A program made the translations under genes and the position numbers. Below the pieces are notes generated by a model. The model was not told where the DNA came from, ran no database searches, and was given only the letters and a program-made list of their open reading frames with translations. This document shows, piece after piece, positions 15,776 to 21,727 of a stretch of 36,564 nt of DNA (positions are counted from its first letter, which is position 1; the number at the start of each line of letters is the position of its first letter). The stretch is taken from positions 1 through 36,564 of the forward strand of contig CAYOPI010000031.1 in the NCBI GenBank assembly GCA_964405825.1. Reading direction: 5' to 3'. Source of the DNA: JBHJGM01 sp964405825. GTDB lineage: Bacteria; Verrucomicrobiota; Verrucomicrobiia; Opitutales; JBHJGM01.

Positions 15776-15799
15776 GAGTTGCTGCCCGGCGGCGGCTAA
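15776..15799 (+). pseudogene. Residual 3' end of a repeat copy or of a second copy of the secreted gene
   Basis: Directly after the gap the sequence reads Glu-Leu-Leu-Pro-Gly-Gly-Gly-stop, almost the same as the end of the gene at 14671-15495 (EALLPGG-stop). It may be another repeat unit or the end of a tandem paralogue whose body is lost in the gap. No start is visible, and it may be intact in the real genome. Confidence 0.4.
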
Positions 15800-15826
15800 A
15801 GCAGGACGGAACGCTGCTCAAGAACG

Positions 15827-16339
15827 TCAAAAACCCTGCTTCTGCATCTCACGCTGGAGGGCCACCTGGAACTGGCGCAGGTCGTCCTCGCTGGGACGGT
15901 AGCCACTCTTGCCCTCGGGCGGAATGATGCCCAGCTGGCCAAACTGGTCGACCTGCCACTGCGCGCTGACGCCATCGGAAAACTGGACCGAACCGCTGAC
16001 GACCGCTCCGGGGCGCTGGACGCGGTCCACCGAGACGCTGACAGCACCACCTGGACCCCCGGGCTCGTCGAGCAGTTCAGGCTCGATCGCAGCGCCGTTG
16101 GCTTCGGCCGGATCGACGGGAGCGGTGGGTTCGGCCGGCGCTTCGACCTCGGGGGCCGGAGCTGCGCCAGAGTTGGCGTCGGCCAGGTCGAGGTCGAGAT
16201 CGTCGACCAGGAAGCGCACGTCCATGTAGGTCATCGAGACCTGAAATTCCTCGGCCAGGCGCTTCTGCACGTCGGAGAGGCTGGCGCCTTCGCGCACCCA
16301 TCCCGCGACTGCGGCCTGTTGCTCCTGGGTCAATTCCAT
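15827..16339 (-). CDS. Small protein of unknown function encoded downstream of dnaA
   Basis: The 170-residue product has no signal peptide or membrane helix. Residues 1-52 are helical and read like a small DNA- or protein-binding module (GWVREGASLSDVQKRLAEEF, then MDVRFLVDDLDLDL). An Ala/Pro/Glu-rich linker spans about 53-95. The last 75 residues form a beta-containing part (VSGSVQFSDGVSAQWQVDQFGQLGI) and a helical end (RQFQVALQREMQKQGF). The two-module layout with a flexible linker suggests a cytosolic adaptor. It is 71 bp downstream of dnaA on the same strand, where many bacteria have dnaN. I do not know a function. Confidence 0.72.
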   Translation of the reverse strand: MELTQEQQAAVAGWVREGASLSDVQKRLAEEFQVSMTYMDVRFLVDDLDLDLADANSGAAPAPEVEAPAEPTAPVDPAEANGAAIEPELLDEPGGPGGAVSVSVDRVQRPGAVVSGSVQFSDGVSAQWQVDQFGQLGIIPPEGKSGYRPSEDDLRQFQVALQREMQKQGF

Positions 16340-16410
16340 AGCGGGTTAATCAAGGGCGGCTTCGCCCCGGAAGCAAGTCCCCAGAACGGGTCGGAGGGTC
16401 GCCGCAGAGC

Positions 16411-17823
16411 CTAGCGCTGGCTGGCGAGCTGGTTCTCGAGATAGTCCACGCTGCGCTTCACGGAGGGGTCCTGCTCCATGATGTTCTCAACGGTCTTGCA
16501 GGCGTGGATGACCGTGCCGTGGTCACGCCCGCCAAAGCCGTCGCCAATCTCCTGCAGGGAGTGGTTGGTGAGCATGCGGCTCAGGTACATGGCGATCTGG
16601 CGGGGGAAGGCGATGTTGGCCGGGCGGCGCTTGCTGACCATGTCGGCCAGGCGCAGGTCGAAGTACTCGGCGACCTTCTTCTGGATCTTCTCGACGGTAA
16701 CCTGGTTGTGCGCCTCCTCCTGCAGGATGTCCTGCAAGAGCTTCTCAAGCGTGCCGACGTCGACCTTGCCCTTCATCAAGGCGACGTAGCCGGCCACGCG
16801 GGTGAGGGCGCCCTCCATGCGGCGGACATTGCGCGAGACCTTGGCCGCGAGCCACTCGATCAGGTTGGGCTCGAGGTTGAGGTTCAGCCCGGCGGCCTTC
16901 TTTTCGAGGATGGCCACGCGCGTCTCCAGATCCGGCGGCTGGATGTCGGTCACCAGACCCCATTGGAAGCGGGAGACCAGGCGGCTCTCCAACTTGGCGA
17001 TCTCGCTGGCCGGACGGTCACTGGAGAGGAAAATCTGCTTCTGCGACTCGAAGAGGTCGTTGAAGGTATGAAAAAACTCCTCCTGGATGCGCTCCTTGCC
17101 CGAGAGGAAATGGATGTCGTCGATCAGGAGCACGTCCACGCTGCGGTAGCGCTTGCGGAACTTGGCCACGGTGTTCTCGGTGATGGCCTTGATGAACTCG
17201 TTCATGAACTTCTCCGTGGAGATGTAAGCCACTTTGGCGTCGGGCTTGTCGCGGAGAATGTGCAGGGCCACGGCGTGCATCAGGTGGGTTTTGCCCAGGC
17301 CGGTTTCGCCGTAAAGGAAGAGCGGGTTGTAGGCGCGGGCCGGTGCGTTGGCCACGGCGATGGACGCCGCATGGGCCAGCTGGTTGCCCGGGCCCACGAT
17401 GAAGTTCCCGAAGGTGTTGCGCGGGTTGATGATGTACGGACCGGTCGACGGGGCCTCGCTGGTCTTGCGGGCGGCCGGAGCGGTCACCCCGTTACGGTCG
17501 GGCGTTTCCGGCGAGGGATCGCCCACGGTCGGCCCGACGGCTTCTGTCACCGTATCCCGACGTGCGTTCTCAGACACCTCCAGACTCACTCCGATGCTCC
17601 TTCCAGCGGCCTCGCGCAGGCGCCCGGAGATAAAGTCGAAGTAGTTGTCGTGGATCCAGATCGCAGCGAAGTCGCTCGGTACGCCCAGGATGACCTTCTC
17701 GTCATCTTCGACGAGGCAGCACATGGGCTCGAACCAGGTTTTGTAAACATCGTGCGGAAAGAGGTGCTGAAAGTCGCTCTTGACGGTGTCCCAGAGGGAG
17801 TTCTGCGAAAGCGAAGGTTCCAT
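16411..17823 (-). CDS. dnaA: Chromosomal replication initiator DnaA
   Basis: The 470-residue DnaA has all four domains. Domain I is at about 8-80 (LWDTVKSDFQHLFPHDVYKTWFEP). A disordered linker spans about 85-128. The AAA+ domain starts near residue 135 (NPRNTFGNFIVG), with Walker A GETGLGKT at 172-179 and Walker B LLIDD at 232-236. Domain IV at the end is the helix-turn-helix with the signature GGRDHGTVIHACK. It binds ATP and opens the origin. A consensus DnaA box lies 26 bp upstream of the start, allowing autoregulation. The upstream neighbour across a 622-bp non-coding stretch is hprK. The downstream gene is an unknown rather than dnaN or recF. There is no Shine-Dalgarno sequence before the ATG. 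Confidence 0.98.
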   Translation of the reverse strand: MEPSLSQNSLWDTVKSDFQHLFPHDVYKTWFEPMCCLVEDDEKVILGVPSDFAAIWIHDNYFDFISGRLREAAGRSIGVSLEVSENARRDTVTEAVGPTVGDPSPETPDRNGVTAPAARKTSEAPSTGPYIINPRNTFGNFIVGPGNQLAHAASIAVANAPARAYNPLFLYGETGLGKTHLMHAVALHILRDKPDAKVAYISTEKFMNEFIKAITENTVAKFRKRYRSVDVLLIDDIHFLSGKERIQEEFFHTFNDLFESQKQIFLSSDRPASEIAKLESRLVSRFQWGLVTDIQPPDLETRVAILEKKAAGLNLNLEPNLIEWLAAKVSRNVRRMEGALTRVAGYVALMKGKVDVGTLEKLLQDILQEEAHNQVTVEKIQKKVAEYFDLRLADMVSKRRPANIAFPRQIAMYLSRMLTNHSLQEIGDGFGGRDHGTVIHACKTVENIMEQDPSVKRSVDYLENQLASQR

Positions 17824-18445
17824 GAAATGTTACGAAGCTTGAACGCGTTTATTCACATAAGGGAGAGGCCTACCATCAGGCGATGGCAGGAGATGAGGCA
17901 TGAACTCGCGTTCGTACGTTTTTGTACCGGTAATTGTCTTCGGTTTGTTGGGCCGGAAAGGCAGGATGGATTCGCTTGGGGAAAAAGGTGCTGTTTATCA
18001 ACGGTTTATGAAACTGGATGTGATGCATGATGGCAGAGCAAGGCAATTGCAGTTTGCCGACGGGAGCGTCGGGCAGGCTGACCGGGCGGAAGGATGCAGA
18101 CTATCTCCAGCGAAGCCAAATCAGGCAAGCCGATCTTTCTCACAGGTTTTTCTCAGTCCTTTGAGAGTAACTTCTGTAACCTCAGCGTTGCAATCGTGTG
18201 ACGGCGAGAGGGGGTTCTCAAGTGGCCCAGCAAGAGGCACTTGCAGAGCGGATTGGCTTTGGGGTGGTGACTTGCCCGATCGCGCACCAATGCAAGGGAA
18301 AAAAAGCTGCAGAAGGTCCCTTGGATCCACAAGTCGCCACAAGTCTGACACTTGGGTTTCAAAAGGCCTCGGAACATTTTGCATTAGTAAAGAATTTATA
18401 AAAAGGCCGGTAAGGAATGGGTGTGTTTACCTTAAATTGACTATC
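17824..18445. other. Non-coding region between dnaA and hprK, candidate origin or regulatory RNA locus
   Basis: No believable gene fills these 622 bp. Base composition is visibly lower in GC than the flanks, with an AT-rich stretch at about 18380-18406. It holds one perfect DnaA box (17849-17857), a weaker 7-of-9 match GGATCCACA at 18323-18331, and six copies of CAAGTC or CAAGTG (either strand) between 18219 and 18354. The dnaA promoter must lie at the left end, and hprK transcription enters from the right. An oriC is possible because of the dnaA link, but the box density is low for a classical origin. A small RNA gene is the main alternative. Confidence 0.4.
17849..17857 (+). promoter_or_regulatory. 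Consensus DnaA box
   Basis: TTATTCACA matches the DnaA-box consensus TTATNCACA exactly. It is 26 bp upstream of the dnaA start, a usual place for an autoregulatory site. Confidence 0.65.
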
Positions 18446-19414
18446 CTAGCTCTCCTTACTGCCAGCCATGAAGGCGATGAGGCGTTCATTGAACTCAGCG
18501 GCGGAGTCGTGGCCCATGAGCTTGGTTGCTTGAACCATGGCGGCGACCTCGACCAGGCGGGCCATGTCGCGGCCGGGCCGCACGGGGATTTCCATGTGGG
18601 CGATGCGCATGCCGAGGACCTCGTGAAAGCTCTCCTCCAGGCCGGTTCGCTCCTCCTCCATGCCCGGCACCCACTCGACAAAGGTGACGATGAGGTCGAG
18701 GCGCTTCTCCAGGCGCACGTTGCGGATGCCAAACAGCTCGGCGATGTTGATGATGCCGATGCCGCGACACTCCATGTAACCGCGGTTGAGGTCGCTGCTG
18801 CGTCCCAGCACCTCCTTTTCGCCGACCAGGCGCAGGTAGGTAATGTCATCGGCTACCAGGCTGTGCCCGCGCTCAATAAGGGCCAGGGCGCACTCGCTCT
18901 TGCCCACGCCGCTGCGTCCACGGATCAGGGTGCCGATGCCGCGGATGTCCAGCAGCGTGCCGTGCAGGCTGGTCCTGGGCGCGAAGTGCTGGTCGAGAAA
19001 GAGCGTGGCCTCGGCCGAAAAGTCCTTGCTGGTCAAGGTGGAGCGCAGCAGCGGAATGCGGTGCTCGCGGGCCGCCTCGACCATCGCCTTGACCGGGGCG
19101 AGGTTGCGCGAGACGGCCATGCAGCAGATGTGTTTGGCGCAGATGGCCTCGATGACCTTGCGCTGCTCCCGGGCCGGGAGGTCGCGCAGGTAGGCCATTT
19201 CGCCGGCGCCGAAGAGCTGGATGCGGCGGGTGGCGAAGTACTTGAAGTAGCCCACCAGGGCGAGCGCGGGGCGGTTGATGGCCTTCTCGCGAATGGTCTT
19301 GTCCAGGCCCTCCTCGCCGGCGACCAGCGTCAACTGCAACTGCTCCTGGTAGGTCTCAAAGAACTCGCGAACGGTCAGGCTGGTCTCGGCACGGACGATG
19401 GGCGGCTTGGTCAT
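18446..19414 (-). CDS. hprK: HPr kinase/phosphorylase
   Basis: The 322-residue HprK/P has an N-terminal domain (about 1-130) and a C-terminal kinase domain. Key features are His151 in SLHGTLLDIRG, Walker A GRSGVGKS (166-173), the DDITYL acidic pair and the family signature ECRGIGIINI (215-224). The enzyme phosphorylates and dephosphorylates a Ser of HPr or an HPr-like protein, linking carbon state to regulation. No HPr or PTS gene is in the window. The gene lies 54 bp after lptB in the same direction and is probably part of the lptC-lptA-lptB-hprK transcript, an arrangement that recalls the lpt-rpoN-ptsN-hprK clusters of proteobacteria. The 3' end faces the 622-bp region upstream of dnaA. Confidence 0.96.
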   Translation of the reverse strand: MTKPPIVRAETSLTVREFFETYQEQLQLTLVAGEEGLDKTIREKAINRPALALVGYFKYFATRRIQLFGAGEMAYLRDLPAREQRKVIEAICAKHICCMAVSRNLAPVKAMVEAAREHRIPLLRSTLTSKDFSAEATLFLDQHFAPRTSLHGTLLDIRGIGTLIRGRSGVGKSECALALIERGHSLVADDITYLRLVGEKEVLGRSSDLNRGYMECRGIGIINIAELFGIRNVRLEKRLDLIVTFVEWVPGMEEERTGLEESFHEVLGMRIAHMEIPVRPGRDMARLVEVAAMVQATKLMGHDSAAEFNERLIAFMAGSKES

Positions 19415-19427
19415 CGCCGGGGAGTCT

Positions 19428-19468
19428 AGGCCCGCCGCGCTTGGCCCGACGAGGCTTTTTGCGGGCCT
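19428..19468 (-). promoter_or_regulatory. Inverted repeat between lptB and hprK
   Basis: A perfect 8-bp inverted repeat (AGGCCCGC / GCGGGCCT) with a 25-base loop begins right after the lptB stop. A second GGCCCG inside the loop allows an alternative fold. No T-run follows, so it looks more like an attenuation or processing hairpin than a full terminator. Confidence 0.4.
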
Positions 19469-20260
19469 CTACAGGGCGAAGGACTCGCCGAGGTAAAGGC
19501 GGCGGGACTGCGGGTCGTTGACGAGGAATTCGCTGGTGCCCTCGGCCAGAATGCGGCCGTCGTGCAGGAGGTAGGCGCGGTCGACGATGCGCAGGGTCTC
19601 GCGCACGTTGTGGTCGGTGATGATGACGCCGATGCCGCGCTCCTTCAGCCCCATGATGATCTTCTGCACCTCGGCCACGCTGATCGGGTCCACCCCGCTG
19701 AAGGGCTCGTCCATGAGCAGGAACTTGGGCCGGGTGACAAGCGCTCGGGTAATCTCCAGACGCCGGCGCTCCCCGCCCGACAGGGTGAAGGCCTTCTGCC
19801 GGGACAGGCCGGTGAGTTCGAGTTCGGCCAGCAGGCGCTCGACCTCCTGGCGGCGTTCCTTGCGCTTGAGCGGGAGGGTTTCGACGATGGCCTCGAGGTT
19901 CTGCCGCACGGTCAGCTTGCGGAAGACGCTGGGCTCCTGCGGCAGGTACCCGATGCCGCGGCGGGCGCGCCGGTACATCGGCAGGTGGGTGATCGGCTCG
20001 TCGTCGAGGAAGACCTCGCCGTCGGTCGCCGGGACCAGGCCCACGATCATGTAGAAGGTGGTGGTCTTGCCCGCGCCGTTGGGTCCGAGCAGGCCCACGA
20101 TCTCGCCGGCGCTCACGCTGACGTCCACCCCGCGTACGACCTGGCGCTGCCCGTAGACCTTGACCAGCTGCCGCGTCTGAATGGTGGCCGCGGCGGCCTC
20201 GGTGGACGGGGCAAGCTGCGCCGGCGAGGGCGAGGCGGGCACGGCTTCTTCCTGGGTCAT
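19469..20260 (-). CDS. lptB: LPS export ABC transporter ATP-binding protein LptB
   Basis: The 263-residue ABC ATPase is of the LptB type and powers LPS extraction from the inner membrane with LptF and LptG. It has Walker A GPNGAGKT (59-66), a Q-loop in YLPQEPSVFRKLTV, the signature LSGGE (160-164), Walker B LLMDEP (181-186) and the switch histidine in TDHN. The stretch YLPQEPSVFRKLTVRQN and the end YLGESFAL are close to LptB. An extra Ala/Pro-rich head of about 27 residues precedes the usual start. The ATG overlaps the lptA stop by ATGA, a sign of translational coupling. hprK follows 54 bp downstream. Confidence 0.95.
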   Translation of the reverse strand: MTQEEAVPASPSPAQLAPSTEAAAATIQTRQLVKVYGQRQVVRGVDVSVSAGEIVGLLGPNGAGKTTTFYMIVGLVPATDGEVFLDDEPITHLPMYRRARRGIGYLPQEPSVFRKLTVRQNLEAIVETLPLKRKERRQEVERLLAELELTGLSRQKAFTLSGGERRRLEITRALVTRPKFLLMDEPFSGVDPISVAEVQKIIMGLKERGIGVIITDHNVRETLRIVDRAYLLHDGRILAEGTSEFLVNDPQSRRLYLGESFAL

Positions 20261-21198
20261 GGACTGGCGGGGGGAGCCTCGGTGCCGCCCAGGTCGACGC
20301 CGTCGGGCACGGCGTCGGCACCGGGCAGGGCGCCGGTGGTGACGGCTTCGGGAATCTCTACGCCGGCCCCACCGCCTTCGGGCCGCGGCAGGATGCGGAC
20401 GGTCTCGGTGTTGCGGTCGAGGATCATCTCGTAACCGGTAATGCGGGTGTCGCCGTCGAGCACGACGGGGTCCTCCTTGAGGTAGGCCAGGCCCTTTTCC
20501 GGGTAGATTTCGGCGCGCTGGCAGGTGGCCTCGCGGCCGGCCTGGGTGATGCGGACATCGCCGGTGGCCACGATGGACTCGATCGTACCGATCTGCCCGA
20601 CGGCGGCATCTTCGTCGCGGACCTTTCGGTTGGAAATGACCTCCATCTTCTCGCAACGGGCGTAGAAATCGCCGGCGCGGATCTCGACGTTGTCGTAAAA
20701 AACAAAGCGGTTCTGCTCAGGCGAGCTGAAGACCTCAAAGCCGCCGTCGGAGGTGATGATGGTCTTGTCGTTGAGTGGAGGGGTGGGTTCGGGATCGGCC
20801 CGGGCCGCAGGAACGGCCGGCACAACGATCGGCGTCACCGGGGTTGGCGCGGGCCGGGCGATGACCGGCTCCGGCGGGGCGGGTGAGAGGGTCGGCGGGG
20901 CGACGGGCGTTGGGGCGGGCTCCGGCGCGGGTTCAGGTTCAGCCGCAGGTGCGCGCTGGAGGATGCCCGTATGCCCGGTGAAGGTGCGGCGCGCCACCGG
21001 GGGGGTGGGCTCAGCCGCGGGCGGCGGGGCGGCTTCCTCGACGGAAACATCGGCGGTGGCCTCGGGTTCGGCTTCGACGGCGGTTTCGGCACTGACGTCC
21101 TCGTCGGCGCCTTCGTCCTGTGCATGCAGGTCACCGGCAAGCAGCCACGCCAGCGTTCCCAGACCCAGAAGCCAGGCGATCGGTCGGGCCATACTCAT
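20257..21198 (-). CDS. lptA: LptA/OstA-domain periplasmic LPS transport protein
   Basis: The product is about 313 residues. It starts with a signal peptide (about 1-26, ending LHAQ), followed by an Ala/Glu/Pro-rich linker of about 115 residues. The OstA/LptA domain is at about 143-260. Its repeated beta strands are visible in RFVFYDNVEIRAGDFYARCEK, IVATGDVRITQAGREATC and a strand ending in GYEMILDR. A Pro/Gly-rich tail ends the protein. LptA forms the periplasmic bridge that carries LPS between the inner and outer membranes. The long low-complexity linker is unusual, since typical LptA is about 185 residues. The start is chosen from the ATGA overlap with the lptC stop; an ATG two codons later is also possible. 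Confidence 0.82.
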   Translation of the reverse strand: MSMARPIAWLLGLGTLAWLLAGDLHAQDEGADEDVSAETAVEAEPEATADVSVEEAAPPPAAEPTPPVARRTFTGHTGILQRAPAAEPEPAPEPAPTPVAPPTLSPAPPEPVIARPAPTPVTPIVVPAVPAARADPEPTPPLNDKTIITSDGGFEVFSSPEQNRFVFYDNVEIRAGDFYARCEKMEVISNRKVRDEDAAVGQIGTIESIVATGDVRITQAGREATCQRAEIYPEKGLAYLKEDPVVLDGDTRITGYEMILDRNTETVRILPRPEGGGAGVEIPEAVTTGALPGADAVPDGVDLGGTEAPPASP

Positions 21199-21665
21199 CG
21201 CAGGAGGTCCATCATGGGCTGGTTGAAGATCACGCGCACGTTGCGCCGGACCGTAACGACGCCGGTTTCGCCTTCCCAGTTCCATTCACTGCCGGAGGCC
21301 TGGTAGTCCGGACCCAGCAGGGTGATCGCGCCGGGGCCGCTGGCGCGGTTGCTTTGCGGGGCGAAGATGGCCTGGTTGCTGAGGATGGTGAGGTTGAGCG
21401 CGTCGGCGGCGTCTCCGGAGAACGCGCGCAGGTCCATGCCGTCGACCTCGATGCGGTCGGTGTGGATGTAGCGTCCGCGCCGCCCGGTCAGAATCCACTC
21501 GCGGTAGCCGTCGCGGTTGAACATGGGCAGGCGGAAGGCGACCACGTCGCCCTCGGGCAGGAGCCGATCCAGCGGCGTGTCGGCCCGCAGCAGACTCTCG
21601 CCCAGAAGAATCCCGGCCAGCAGACCAACCACGGCCTGCCCACAGCGCTTGAAGAGACGGTGCAT
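21195..21665 (-). CDS. lptC: LptC-like LPS export protein
   Basis: The 156-residue product starts at the ATG preceded by GGAG six bases upstream. A basic head leads into one N-terminal membrane helix or uncleaved signal (about 8-28). The rest is a beta-rich domain with alternating strands (AFRLPMFNRDGYREWILTG, GRYIHTDRIEVDGMDL, LTILSNQAIFAP, GVVTVRRNVRVIF), typical of LptC-type jellyrolls. LptC anchors LptA to the inner-membrane LptB2FG complex. Sequence similarity is weak, as usual for LptC, so the call leans on position: it overlaps lptA by ATGA, with lptB next. It begins 63 bp downstream of the hybrid kinase gene on the same strand. Confidence 0.7.
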   Translation of the reverse strand: MHRLFKRCGQAVVGLLAGILLGESLLRADTPLDRLLPEGDVVAFRLPMFNRDGYREWILTGRRGRYIHTDRIEVDGMDLRAFSGDAADALNLTILSNQAIFAPQSNRASGPGAITLLGPDYQASGSEWNWEGETGVVTVRRNVRVIFNQPMMDLLR

Positions 21666-21727
21666 CACCGTCTCCGATCCTCGACCCGGCCTTCGCACCG
21701 GGCAAGACCGTTTTGCGCCGCCCGGGC

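Noticed and set aside
18080..18115. GGAAGGATGCAG segment resembling the SRP RNA tip
   Set aside because: The flanks do not pair around a GGAA tetraloop, so an SRP RNA fold is not supported.
18121..18384. Short minus-strand frames with several Cys residues in the dnaA-hprK gap
   Set aside because: Composition is unlike the neighbouring genes, there is no start signal, and two frames overlap each other. Not credible as genes.
18198..18401. Short plus-strand frame (67 residues) upstream of dnaA
   Set aside because: It begins with GTG, has no ribosome site and no family features, and overlaps the repeated CAAGTC/CAAGTG motifs, which fit non-coding DNA better.
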